Of a DNA stretch of 57,774 nt, positions 46,558 through 55,776 are shown one piece after another. Each line of letters starts with the position of its first letter. Position 1 is the first letter of the stretch. The notes under the pieces were generated by a model. The model searched no databases and was not told the origin of the DNA. It was given only the letters and a program-made list of their open reading frames with translations. Both the position numbers and the translations under genes were made by a program. Source of the stretch: a virus; the IMG/VR virus record IMGVR_UViG_3300044972_000988, positions 1-57,774 of that record; one strand, given 5' to 3'.

Positions 46558-46655
46558 TTGTAGATAAAAGGATCTCGTTTGCGTAGTTCTTTTAGTTTTT
46601 TACGATAGCGTATTTCTAAACGAATACGATTGTATAAATTTTTAATCCAATTCAT
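46554..46655 (-). CDS. Micro-protein, 33 residues, Arg/Lys-rich helix
   Basis: Encodes MNWIKNLYNRIRLEIRYRKK... ending KRDPFIYK. Stop overlaps the carbamoyltransferase start (ATGA) and its start is one base after the preceding stop, so it fills the operon exactly. One amphipathic basic helix, perhaps membrane-associated. The same ending (KRDPFIY) seems familiar from small ORFs of T4-like cyanophages, from memory only. Confidence 0.6.
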   Translation of the reverse strand: MNWIKNLYNRIRLEIRYRKKLKELRKRDPFIYK

Positions 46656-46656
46656 A

Positions 46657-47700
46657 TCATGTTCCTTGTATTATTTTAATTTGTTGATCTGCATAATCTG
46701 AATCTGTCCAGTTATAGCTATATGTAGCTGTTGCATCACTGGTGCGTATTTTATGCACATTAAGATGACTTCCTAAAGTGTTCCATATATCTACATAGTT
46801 ATCTGTTCCAAAACTACGGATTAAATCTACCTGTGCCACCTGCGGATGTCCAATGGTTAGACTTTTATCTTCTGGGTCAAACCCGTTGTTTGTTAACCAT
46901 ACTCTAAAATCTGCCAAGGTTTTTTGCTGCCACGGAAATGTGCCAGGATTGTTGGCCCATTCAATGTCAAAGTCGCCGGCGGCTTCTGTTTGTGGTTTTA
47001 GCGTTGTAGTTATTAACTCTCCTACACGGCTGTCTCGTCCTTCATCATTGAACACTTCCCAATGGTGTTTGCCTACAGCTTTATTTACGCCTACAAAAAC
47101 TCCACCCAGTGGCCTATTGATTGTTTCAACTCCAAACAGTTCATAATCTTGTTCATCTAACACAAATCGCGGTGCGTGTAGCCAACACATGAGTTGACTA
47201 GGTCGTTGCCATTCAGGTGTATAAAGTGCTTTGCGCATACTGAGAACAAGACTTTCGTATTCATGACATAACAAATTTAATTGTCTTATATGCCATTGTG
47301 TAGCGGGATCTGCTTTGGTATAAAAAGTACTCATTGCACCCGATACACCTTGCAAATCTTCAAAGTAACGATGTAGATAGTTTAACTTATCATGTATTAA
47401 CTTTACATCGGGCGCAATAGTATTAGCAGTTGAAAAATAATCGTCAATATGATATCCAATGTTGGCAGCATTAATGGCAGCAATACTACTGTTCATTTGT
47501 TCGGTTAAGTATTCTGCGTTGCGTTGACTTTGCACAAATCCAAAAAAACAGTAATTCTTTTCTAAATGATAATTGTTACGTATCAGAGTATTTAATGCGG
47601 CAAGCCATTTGTGACTCAAGCTGTTATCTGCAACATCAATCCACACTGTTGCAGTGCTGTTGTCATTGCCTTTTAAAGTAATTTCAATTTGATCTATCAT
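46657..47700 (-). CDS. Unknown 347-residue protein in the radical SAM operon
   Basis: Start placed at MIDQIEITLKGNDN, where ATGA overlaps the preceding radical SAM stop; a start 18 bp upstream is possible. No cofactor motif. It has INAANIGYHIDDYF, LNYLHRYFEDLQGVSG, and PRFVLDEQDYELFGVETINRPLGGVFVGVNKAVGKHHWEVFNDEGRD. Not a membrane protein. It may be the substrate-binding or scaffold partner of the radical SAM enzymes, but only position suggests this. Confidence 0.7.
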   Translation of the reverse strand: MIDQIEITLKGNDNSTATVWIDVADNSLSHKWLAALNTLIRNNYHLEKNYCFFGFVQSQRNAEYLTEQMNSSIAAINAANIGYHIDDYFSTANTIAPDVKLIHDKLNYLHRYFEDLQGVSGAMSTFYTKADPATQWHIRQLNLLCHEYESLVLSMRKALYTPEWQRPSQLMCWLHAPRFVLDEQDYELFGVETINRPLGGVFVGVNKAVGKHHWEVFNDEGRDSRVGELITTTLKPQTEAAGDFDIEWANNPGTFPWQQKTLADFRVWLTNNGFDPEDKSLTIGHPQVAQVDLIRSFGTDNYVDIWNTLGSHLNVHKIRTSDATATYSYNWTDSDYADQQIKIIQGT

Positions 47701-48995
47701 TGTATATTCATCCACCACGTTAATACATCAGGCCGGTTGCTCAGTATGTCTGTCATTGTAACTGGTTGTGTACGTATCTGTTCTAATTTTAACACACGAG
47801 CTTTGCCTTTTGCAACACCTGCGGCATATTGGTCTGGCCATTGTTCAGCAAATGTAGGGCGTGTGCGCAGTTGAGCAAGCATATCACGCATTACTTGCGT
47901 GTGGCATTGTGGTAATAACTCGTCAATCCACGGTTCTAATAAATCACGTGGCAACGACAATGGACTCATAACAATATCAGGACCGAAACTGAATATCACT
48001 TTAGCCAGCAACTCTACATTATACTTTTGCGCTAACTTTTCCATTTTGATAATCTCAAACATTCCGGGCAGTGTTAGTGTAAAGTCTAGACGCATTTGTC
48101 TTCGGTTCTTTTGATAAGCTAGTCCTTGCTCAAAATTATTTAAAAAGGATACATACTCCAAACCTGTACGTATGTATTCTCCGATATCTTCTGTTCCGTC
48201 CAAGGAAGCGCAAATCTGCCAGTCGCGTATATTAGATAAAATATCACGATATAAATTAATGCCACGATACTCAACGCGACTAAGATTGGTGTTGTACCTA
48301 GCATATACTCTTTCTCCATCTCCAAGTTCTACTATTCTTTTCATGTAGCGCCAGTGCTGTTCATACATCAATGGTTCGCCGCCTACCCAGTATACTTCTT
48401 CTACACGATGTTGTTCAACTGCTTCAGCAAATTCTGCCTCAATTTGTTTATCCTGAAACTTGGTTATTTCTTGACGTACATTTGGTTGCATCCAATTGTT
48501 TTTAGGATTGTGCCAGTTGATCATGTCATGTGTTTTTTGTTCTGTTTCCCAGGCACTAGATAGCATATCACCGCAGGTTCTGCATTTAAAGTTACAGAGA
48601 TTACTAAAACGATAGTCCCAACTTACAGGTTTCATTGTGGTATACCCTGTGGCATCTGTAGTAGCAACTACCTCGTCATACTTGTGTCGAAACAAATGCC
48701 AAAAATAACTACGATAAACATCGGTGTTTAGCAGTTTGCTATTGCATACATCGCACTCAGGCAACGTTTCGCCGGCCAGCATCCGACGTCGCACTGATCG
48801 CATATGATCGCTATTCCAGTGCTGATCCAAAGTAATAGGAGTATACCGGCCTGTGCCTGTACCGGTGTCAATATACTGTTCAAAACTTTGCGCAGGTTCT
48901 CGTGACGCACAACACATACGACGTTCTGTTTGCGGACTCAGATACGTGTGTGTCCAAGGCGCCATGCACAGTGTGTCAGGTTTTGTTGTAGTCAT
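47697..48995 (-). CDS. Radical SAM protein, subgroup B
   Basis: 432 residues. N-terminal LCMAPWTHTYLSPQ with C10, C28, C29, then C81 and C84 (ECDVCNSK); [4Fe-4S] motif C134xxxC138xxC141 (CNFKCRTC). VGGEPLMYEQH and ISASLDGTEDIGEYIRTGLEY are core motifs. Closest relatives are the next two genes. Its start lies 20 bp inside the upstream gene. Confidence 0.88.
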   Translation of the reverse strand: MTTTKPDTLCMAPWTHTYLSPQTERRMCCASREPAQSFEQYIDTGTGTGRYTPITLDQHWNSDHMRSVRRRMLAGETLPECDVCNSKLLNTDVYRSYFWHLFRHKYDEVVATTDATGYTTMKPVSWDYRFSNLCNFKCRTCGDMLSSAWETEQKTHDMINWHNPKNNWMQPNVRQEITKFQDKQIEAEFAEAVEQHRVEEVYWVGGEPLMYEQHWRYMKRIVELGDGERVYARYNTNLSRVEYRGINLYRDILSNIRDWQICASLDGTEDIGEYIRTGLEYVSFLNNFEQGLAYQKNRRQMRLDFTLTLPGMFEIIKMEKLAQKYNVELLAKVIFSFGPDIVMSPLSLPRDLLEPWIDELLPQCHTQVMRDMLAQLRTRPTFAEQWPDQYAAGVAKGKARVLKLEQIRTQPVTMTDILSNRPDVLTWWMNIQ

Positions 48996-50196
48996 AGTCG
49001 ATCAATGCCGCAAACTCTGGTGCCACTTGTGCTAAGTTTTGCTTTCTCTTATGGTCAAGGTCTCGTAGATTCATACGTAACAAATGTCCATCTAGACTGT
49101 TGCCACGATTCATAAACTCGGCTGCACTGACAAACTCTTTAAGTACCTTGGGTGGAACATTTGCAGAAGTCAGTTGTTTAGTAACTTCTGCTTTGGCCGA
49201 CTCTGGCAATGTACTAATACTAAAGTAATAGGCATCGTGCATCATGTTCCAGTAGATAAAATCAAATCCCTGTTGTATTAACCAATTGGCCACTGTTTCG
49301 AGATAGTACACATTGAATACATTAATAGTGCAACAGGCTTGTAATGTGATATTACTGTTACGACTGCGTAGTTGACGAAAACGTGCTACATTTTCAACCA
49401 CTTCTGACCACACAGCATTGGTACGCTGATATTCAAACCGTTCTGCTACATCGTCGATGCTGATGGCAATTTCAACATTCTTGAAGTGTTTCCAGATTGC
49501 CTCACCTTCTTCTGGGTACTGTGTGCCATTGGTGTTGTAGTGTATTTCAACTTGCCTGGCACGGCCAGTGTCTACTAATTTTTGTAGCAGTTGAAAATGC
49601 TCTCGAATCATAAAGGGCTCGCCGCCAGTGAACTCAATGTAGCGTATGTTGTCCAGGTGCTGGTCCAGGTCCGTCCAAAACTCTACACTTTCTCTTGGCC
49701 AGGCACCGTCCTTCAGCATTTGGTAAGCAAAGTTGCCACGAGTATCTTCGGCACGATTGTATTTGATTTCTTCTGCGGCAAACTGACTGCTACTCCACGA
49801 GCCGCAAATACGACATTTTAAATTACAAATATTGCCCAGTTTAAGATCCAGGAACATCAAAGGCATAGCATCTGCGGTCCAGGCTACATCAGCATCAATC
49901 ATGTGCTTAAGTCTGTCCAGTGTGTGCATACGTTTGCTAGTGCGTCCTGCACGTTCTTCATTCCAGCAACGACGGCAATTCTGCGGCTTTTTACCAGCAA
50001 GAAAGTCTTCACGCAGAGTTTTCATTGCTCGGCTATTTTGTATTTCAACTAATCCAGTAGTTGCCAGTTTATATTTGTCTCCATTGTCATCAGTGATTTC
50101 GTCCATGGCCAAACAGCAAGGACGTACAGTCCCAACAGGACTTGCCTCTAAACTGATCCAAGGCAGTACACAAAAAGTTTCATGTGGTATGTTCAT
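48976..50196 (-). CDS. Radical SAM protein, subgroup B
   Basis: 406 residues. FCVLPWISLEASPVGTVRPCC (shown in part below 20 in a row: FCVLPWISLEASPVG, then PCC) gives C9, C27, C28; C74 and C77 in NCRRCWNEE; [4Fe-4S] motif C124xxxC128xxC131 (CNLKCRIC). FTGGEPFMIREH and EIAISIDD follow. The N-terminal cysteines look like a twitch-type auxiliary cluster placed ahead of the core. Overlaps neighbours by 20 and 4 bp. Confidence 0.88.
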   Translation of the reverse strand: MNIPHETFCVLPWISLEASPVGTVRPCCLAMDEITDDNGDKYKLATTGLVEIQNSRAMKTLREDFLAGKKPQNCRRCWNEERAGRTSKRMHTLDRLKHMIDADVAWTADAMPLMFLDLKLGNICNLKCRICGSWSSSQFAAEEIKYNRAEDTRGNFAYQMLKDGAWPRESVEFWTDLDQHLDNIRYIEFTGGEPFMIREHFQLLQKLVDTGRARQVEIHYNTNGTQYPEEGEAIWKHFKNVEIAISIDDVAERFEYQRTNAVWSEVVENVARFRQLRSRNSNITLQACCTINVFNVYYLETVANWLIQQGFDFIYWNMMHDAYYFSISTLPESAKAEVTKQLTSANVPPKVLKEFVSAAEFMNRGNSLDGHLLRMNLRDLDHKRKQNLAQVAPEFAALIDYDYNKT

Positions 50197-51476
50197 TTAA
50201 TTGCTCTTAATTCTGGTAACACATCAAGTACATGTTCTCGTCTAATAGCGTCAAGCTCGTACGTCTTGCGCCAAAAGGTATCTAGTAGATGTGTATTGTC
50301 TGTGCTGTTCATAAATGCAATAGCACTTTCAAATCCCACAGTGGCACGATTTAACTGATCCAATGGACGTAGCCATTCTAAATGTTGTTCATATTTGTGT
50401 TGTATTTTTTGTTTGTATTCTGCAGGTGCAATATCAATGCGTAAATAAGCAGGATCTTGTAGTATGTTCACGTTGAGATCTTGTGGCTTTAGCAGACCTT
50501 TTTCGACCCAATCCCTGTGAAAGTCTGGAAGATGCCAGGCATTCATTATACTCAGTGTAGGACTAATGTAAAAATCTACCTGTGGGCATATTTCCATCAT
50601 TTGTCTACGATTAGATTCTACCACAGCCCAGTCTGTGCCTTTGCGTATGTACTCGCCGCGTGATCCTTGAGCATCTAAACTGGCGCCCACGGCCACACTG
50701 TCAAACTTGCGCCAGTAATCAAAAACTGTTCTATCTTTGAGGCGTGTTTGTGTAAAGTTGGTGTTGTATATTAATCTGACATCAAAGCGGCCACGACGTT
50801 CTAGTTCTTCTAGAATCAAGTAATGTTCTTCCATCATCAGGGGTTCGCCACCGGCAAAGTAAATCTGCTCTACATGATCAATGTGCTCAATTAGTTGTTC
50901 CCACAGGTCAGTAGCAAAACGACCAGCATAGTTAAGAGGTTTGTTTTGACCGGCCCAGGCTGGACCTGCTAATTCGGATTGATCTTTGTACCAACTACTG
51001 CTAAAGATATGTCCACAACTACGACAACTTAAATTGCAAAGATTACTAAATCGCAGATCCCAATAGGTCATTTCAAATTGATCAACATGCCCAGTTTCAT
51101 TGGTATTATCTACTCGATTAACATGATGCCCGTGGTGCTTGTTGGCACTTTTACGCCCACTGAAAAATCCTGATTCTTCCTGTTCGTAACAACGGCCGCA
51201 GGCCGGGTTGGGAGTTTCTGTCAACATGTCAACACGTAGTTGTTTTTGTTCTGGGCTGTTCCATATTTCTGTCAACGTGGCTGAACGACAGTTGCCTATT
51301 TGGCCCACACCCATTTCGGCGTGACAGCAAGGATATGCTTCGCCTGTGGGATATGCGTGTAAGTGTATCCAAGGGTAGATACAAAACGTTTTGGAATCTT
51401 TTAATAAAAACTCTTCACGTTGTGTTAGATCTGTTGGGCGTACTAAATCTGTTGAGTTATACTTGTATTGAGTCAT
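50193..51476 (-). CDS. Radical SAM protein, subgroup B
   Basis: 427 residues. FCIYPWIHLHAYPTGEAYPCC region: C32, C50, C51, with C93 and C96 in ACGRCYEQE; [4Fe-4S] motif C147xxxC151xxC154 (CNLSCRSC). FAGGEPLMMEEHYLILEEL and AVGASLDAQGSRGEYIRKGTDW follow. Shares IWNS/NS..K.LR.(D/M)ML....P.C..C with the two genes downstream. Overlaps both neighbours. Confidence 0.88.
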   Translation of the reverse strand: MTQYKYNSTDLVRPTDLTQREEFLLKDSKTFCIYPWIHLHAYPTGEAYPCCHAEMGVGQIGNCRSATLTEIWNSPEQKQLRVDMLTETPNPACGRCYEQEESGFFSGRKSANKHHGHHVNRVDNTNETGHVDQFEMTYWDLRFSNLCNLSCRSCGHIFSSSWYKDQSELAGPAWAGQNKPLNYAGRFATDLWEQLIEHIDHVEQIYFAGGEPLMMEEHYLILEELERRGRFDVRLIYNTNFTQTRLKDRTVFDYWRKFDSVAVGASLDAQGSRGEYIRKGTDWAVVESNRRQMMEICPQVDFYISPTLSIMNAWHLPDFHRDWVEKGLLKPQDLNVNILQDPAYLRIDIAPAEYKQKIQHKYEQHLEWLRPLDQLNRATVGFESAIAFMNSTDNTHLLDTFWRKTYELDAIRREHVLDVLPELRAIK

Positions 51477-52815
51477 ACCATGTTGATAATGTTACGTCTA
51501 TCGGATAACTATCTTTAAATGTATCTTTAAAACTTTTTCCACGGCGTTGATCATACTGTGTGTAAAACTGCTTAAAGTCATTGTGTAACTTAGGCATATC
51601 AAATGCGTCTGAGTGCGGAGTTTTTACCACATCTAAATAATCAATTAATCGTTGTAGATGATTAATTTCGTGTTCGTGCAGTATGCCAGGAACCGTTTTC
51701 CAACGCTTTAGGAAATTAGATAAGTCAAGCATATGACGTGTAAGCAATGCCCGGGGCAGTACCAGTGGACTTTGAAAACTAGGAAATCTCAGTATATTTA
51801 ATGTAAAGTTAACACGTTCACGACCATACTTTGATTTAAGTTGTACTACGTAATGCAGTAACATTGGCAGTGTGGTCAAACACAGTGCATTGATTGTGGC
51901 CATTATGTGTACTGCACCCACGTGACTGTCTAGTAATTTAACTACATTATTTTCCCAAGCAGGATAATCTAGTCCATCTCGAATATATTCAGCGTGAGCA
52001 CCAACGGCTTCCATTGATGTGTAAATTTCTACATCCAAGCCCTGTGTGCTTTCAATCAATCTATCTACATCTACATCTGCACCAAGATTTGAGTTAATTG
52101 CTAACCGGGTGGTTGATCTGCCTGGATTGTTTTTAAACCAGTCAATCAGTTTCCATGTCTCTGCACTCATCAGCGGCTCGCCGCCGGTTATTCGTAATTC
52201 TTGGAGTGTTCGGTGTAGGTCAGTTTCCCACCATTTAAAGAACGCTTCAATATAGGGATTCGTTTCACCAAATCGGTATAGTTGACTGCTAGCATGAGCA
52301 TGAGTAAAGTGATTACGCCCATCAGACACCAGGCCGACATATGGGCCGCTTCGCTTGATATCATTAACCCATGTGCTACTGAAAGCAGGGTTACAATAGC
52401 TACAAGCAAATTGGCAAGTGCGGTCGAATGCAATTTCAAGTGTGCGAAGATTGACATCTTCTGTATGGGGTGTGCGGTATGCTTCATCTAAGGCCTCTAT
52501 AGGGTAAATTTTACTTTTGTACACACGGTCAGATACGGAATCTTTGCCCATGTCTTCAATCTTCCAGCAGTATTCACAACCTGTGGGACGTTTTCCTTCC
52601 AACATCAGCCGCCGATCATCTTTTTTCTTTGCGGTGTTGTGCAGTGCAGAGGGATTGGCGGCCAGTGCATCCAGATCAATTGAGTGTGCCGGTGGATGGT
52701 GGCAACTGGTAGTTTGTCCACTTCCCAACCATATGGTAGCATTGTACCATTTGGCCGCACAAAAACTTGCACTCTTGGTGTCTAAAATTTCATGTTTAAA
52801 ATCTAAATCGTTCAT
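51457..52815 (-). CDS. Radical SAM protein, subgroup A
   Basis: 452 residues from MNDLDFKHEILDTKSASF; a longer frame upstream lies inside the glycosyltransferase gene and lacks similarity. It has N-terminal SCHHPPAHSID, GCEYCWKIEDMG and the [4Fe-4S] motif C134xxxC138xxC141 (CQFACSYC). ITGGEPLMSAETW and the end DQRRGKSFKDTF match subgroup A (43778, 53919). Start overlaps the preceding gene by 20 bp. Confidence 0.87.
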   Translation of the reverse strand: MNDLDFKHEILDTKSASFCAAKWYNATIWLGSGQTTSCHHPPAHSIDLDALAANPSALHNTAKKKDDRRLMLEGKRPTGCEYCWKIEDMGKDSVSDRVYKSKIYPIEALDEAYRTPHTEDVNLRTLEIAFDRTCQFACSYCNPAFSSTWVNDIKRSGPYVGLVSDGRNHFTHAHASSQLYRFGETNPYIEAFFKWWETDLHRTLQELRITGGEPLMSAETWKLIDWFKNNPGRSTTRLAINSNLGADVDVDRLIESTQGLDVEIYTSMEAVGAHAEYIRDGLDYPAWENNVVKLLDSHVGAVHIMATINALCLTTLPMLLHYVVQLKSKYGRERVNFTLNILRFPSFQSPLVLPRALLTRHMLDLSNFLKRWKTVPGILHEHEINHLQRLIDYLDVVKTPHSDAFDMPKLHNDFKQFYTQYDQRRGKSFKDTFKDSYPIDVTLSTWYDSIQV

Positions 52816-53935
52816 TGATAAATTGTTGGAAACGGTCAGGAAACTCTTTGCGACACTGTGTGCGCAATTCTGCAAGGTGTTGTTGATTGTATTTACATAC
52901 ATTATAGCATTCATTTAGAAAACTTGCAAGATCTTGTTGACATAAATCTTTGACTATCATTGCTATTCTTTCCATTCGATCTTGATGATTGTCGATTATA
53001 TCAAAACTTTCATCTATCACATGTCCAAATGTTTGAAATCCCAATTTGTGCATGTCTCGATAAAATCCCACACTGGAGGCACAGATCCACGGATGGCCCA
53101 TTGCCAATGGTTTGGCAATTTTTTCTGTTCTAAAACTATAAGGATATTCAAACACAGTTTCAGTTACTAAACTAAAGTAGGTGTCAATGTACGGGGCAGG
53201 TTCTAAATAGATTTCACCCCAGTGGGTGTCAAACAATTCATTTTTGGCAAATTTATGTGGGTAATCCAACACAATAGATTTATTCTTAAAAAATTTAAAT
53301 TCGTATTCTGAAGGCAACTGTTTAATTGCAGTATTTTGACCAATTACATCTATGCCGTTTTCATGTAGACTAAAATATTGATTATTTGGAATTCGGCCAT
53401 CTAACATGGTCCAGATTGCACTGTCTAAAATGTCCAGCTGACGCAATCTTTCAAGTAGGTATTTTCTATGAGAACGTACCCGTCCGTTTAAAAATAAAAA
53501 TTTATAAGGTTTAATTTTTTTGTTAAAAATTTCATCAGTGCGTTGTTGTGCTTGAATGTTTTCTTCATAATCTAGTATGTGTGTGATAAAATGTTCATGC
53601 AACAAATATGAATATTGAGGTTCAATTTCGCCGCCACTCAACAGCAATATCTTTCCCGAAATCACTAAGTCTTCTATTTTTAACACACGCAATTGATCTA
53701 CAATTGTTTTAGATCCTTCGGCACTGTTGCCAAATATCACAGTTATAGTTGGGTCAGCAGCCATTGATCTGATACGATCTGTGTGTTCTACCATTTGCTT
53801 GCGGCCTATTAGATAGATTGAGTTGGGCTGAATTTCGTGAGCGCCTAGATCCCACAACTCATCGTCAGAGTAAGGTTTCATCATACTGTAAACCTCGCTC
53901 ATTGTGTCAATGATAAATTTACGATTGCCGAGCAT
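52796..53935 (-). CDS. Glycosyltransferase-like protein within the radical SAM operon
   Basis: 379 residues from MLGNRKFIIDTMSEVYSMM (17-bp overlap with the preceding gene); the in-frame extension upstream is inside that gene. The family block is FRTEKIAKPLAMGHPWICASSVGFYRDMHKLGFQTFGHVIDESFD near residues 291-335, with FLFLNGRVRSHRKYLLERL at about 170. TEKI replaces TEKT. Its position between two subgroup A radical SAM genes suggests joint action on one substrate. Confidence 0.77.
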   Translation of the reverse strand: MLGNRKFIIDTMSEVYSMMKPYSDDELWDLGAHEIQPNSIYLIGRKQMVEHTDRIRSMAADPTITVIFGNSAEGSKTIVDQLRVLKIEDLVISGKILLLSGGEIEPQYSYLLHEHFITHILDYEENIQAQQRTDEIFNKKIKPYKFLFLNGRVRSHRKYLLERLRQLDILDSAIWTMLDGRIPNNQYFSLHENGIDVIGQNTAIKQLPSEYEFKFFKNKSIVLDYPHKFAKNELFDTHWGEIYLEPAPYIDTYFSLVTETVFEYPYSFRTEKIAKPLAMGHPWICASSVGFYRDMHKLGFQTFGHVIDESFDIIDNHQDRMERIAMIVKDLCQQDLASFLNECYNVCKYNQQHLAELRTQCRKEFPDRFQQFINERFRF

Positions 53936-55325
53936 GGTACTCACATTCTGCCCACCATGCTCGCATTTCTGGAAAAGCTGTTGAGAAATCAGTGCCACGT
54001 CTACGATCGTGTTCCGCAAAAAAGCGATAAAAATCTGCTTGGGCAGTTGTAGTGTCTTTGTGTTGTCCTTCACGCATCCACGCAATGTCACGTTCAATAC
54101 GTTGCACTTCGTAATCTTTAAATCCGTGTAAAGGGTTAGCTTCTGTAACCATGTTAGCCAACATAAAATCTCTAGCACGTTCTAATTGTTGTGCATAACT
54201 TTCTGGAAGTATTTGTAAACTTTGCCAAGCAGGTTCACGTAGTACAGGAGTATCAAACCACACACGTTGATAAGTTGTCGAATATGTTTTTCTTAATTCT
54301 AGTATCCATTTTAACAGTGCAGGCAAACCAGTGACAGTTAAATTGTTCATAGTAATAATAAACGTCAAACTGTTGCGATTGGGAATATCACGTAAGAATT
54401 CTTCAACATTGTTGGCCATGCGATTGTAGTCTAATCCGTGGCGTATGTATTCTGCTTGTGGTGCTAGACCAGAGTCTAAGCTGACATACTGCATAAAGTG
54501 TTCAATGTCCGGTGTACACAGACGCTTTACATAGGATATGTACTTTTTAAACAGTTGATCTTCTACAGAGAAATTTGACGTTACGTTCAAGTGTAGTTTA
54601 GGACTAGGGTGTTCTAACACATAATCAAACACCCTGTAGGTGTTCCGGTCCATTAGTGGTTCACCCCCAGTCATTCTAAAGTGTACCAGTTCTGGATAAA
54701 GTGTTGGCCACCATTCCCAAAATGCATCAACATAAGGATTGTGTTCTCTGACAGGAATAGGTTTGCGATTGCCTACAAAATGTTCGGGTGCATTATGTGG
54801 TTTGCTTGTAGGAAACGCACCATATCGATCTATTTCTTCTCCCCAACTGGAACTAAATTGTGGTGAACAATAACTGCACTTTAGATTACAGGCATGATTA
54901 AAGTTGACTTCTACGTAGCTAGGAACAACATCATCCTCATTACCTACACTATTTTTAATTTTTTCAAAGTCTACTGCGGCCCAGGCCTCGCCTGACCGGT
55001 AATGTCTGTCTGATAGCTTGCCTAAGTTTTCCATGTTCCAGCAATACTGACACTCTGTGGGCTTTTCACCGCGAATCATCATCATGCGTTGTTGCTTTTT
55101 GTGTTCAGTGTTGTGTATGCCGCCGGAACGTTGTAGGTCAGTTGCAGAGATCGGATGCAAGGGCGGATGGTAACAGGAGTTATTAAGGCCGGTGGTCAAG
55201 TGTAGGCTAACTTGTTTCCATTTGGCCAGACACATGCTCGAGCCTAACATAGCCTTCATGTCTTCGGCGCCGCTTAGAAACTTTGATTTAAAGTCAGTTG
55301 TGACTTCATCTCCTTTATTATTCAT
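53919..55325 (-). CDS. Radical SAM protein, subgroup A
   Basis: 468 residues. MCLAKWKQVSLHLTTG (C32), NSCYHPPLHPIS (C51), ECQYCWNMENLG (C92, C95), then [4Fe-4S] motif C146xxxC150xxC153 (CNLKCSYC) followed by SPQFSSSW. MTGGEPLMDRNTYRVF and the C-terminal DRRRGTDFSTAFP are shared with subgroup A. Overlaps the glycosyltransferase start by 17 bp and the preceding gene by 8 bp. Confidence 0.88.
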   Translation of the reverse strand: MNNKGDEVTTDFKSKFLSGAEDMKAMLGSSMCLAKWKQVSLHLTTGLNNSCYHPPLHPISATDLQRSGGIHNTEHKKQQRMMMIRGEKPTECQYCWNMENLGKLSDRHYRSGEAWAAVDFEKIKNSVGNEDDVVPSYVEVNFNHACNLKCSYCSPQFSSSWGEEIDRYGAFPTSKPHNAPEHFVGNRKPIPVREHNPYVDAFWEWWPTLYPELVHFRMTGGEPLMDRNTYRVFDYVLEHPSPKLHLNVTSNFSVEDQLFKKYISYVKRLCTPDIEHFMQYVSLDSGLAPQAEYIRHGLDYNRMANNVEEFLRDIPNRNSLTFIITMNNLTVTGLPALLKWILELRKTYSTTYQRVWFDTPVLREPAWQSLQILPESYAQQLERARDFMLANMVTEANPLHGFKDYEVQRIERDIAWMREGQHKDTTTAQADFYRFFAEHDRRRGTDFSTAFPEMRAWWAECEYHARQS

Positions 55326-55776
55326 TTTTATCCCAATGTAATCGATTTATATTAAATTCATTTTTTAATGCTAACATATACCTCATTGGGTTTGGTTGAT
55401 CAAAAATAATTTTTATTTTTCCATTAAATCCCCACCAATTTTCATGAGTAACATTTGAAGATCCTTCTACACGGCATATAAAAAGTTTATCAATTAAATC
55501 TTGATGTATAGGAAAATTGTTTATTAATATTCCAGTGACTTCAATTGATTTATCTTTAAGTATATTACCATCGGCGTCGACCTCCATGTCATCTGGATGT
55601 TTATTACTAGTAATTATGTTAATAGTAGTTGGCCAATTAATCAAACAGTCGATACCCATTGTCCCATTTGGTAAATTTTCCCCTGTATAAATGAGCCTTG
55701 TTTGGTCAAATATTTCAATTTTTATTGACCCATTGCACCGTGTATTTGAGCAAAGTAAAGTTAAATTTATTTTCAT
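55318..55776 (-). CDS. Unknown beta-rich protein, 152 residues
   Basis: Alternating strands (KINLTLLCSNTRCNGSIKIEIFD, INIITSNKHPDDMEVDADG, IEVTGILINNFP) suggest an all-beta domain, perhaps carbohydrate-binding, fused to nothing else. Overlaps both radical SAM neighbours (4 and 8 bp). More A+T-rich than its downstream neighbours. No family recognised. Confidence 0.65.
   Translation of the reverse strand: MKINLTLLCSNTRCNGSIKIEIFDQTRLIYTGENLPNGTMGIDCLINWPTTINIITSNKHPDDMEVDADGNILKDKSIEVTGILINNFPIHQDLIDKLFICRVEGSSNVTHENWWGFNGKIKIIFDQPNPMRYMLALKNEFNINRLHWDKNE

Noticed and set aside
52816-54178. Longer N-terminal extensions of the genes at 52815 and 53935
   Set aside because: They would lie over upstream genes with stronger coding evidence; the chosen starts give the short overlaps typical of this operon.
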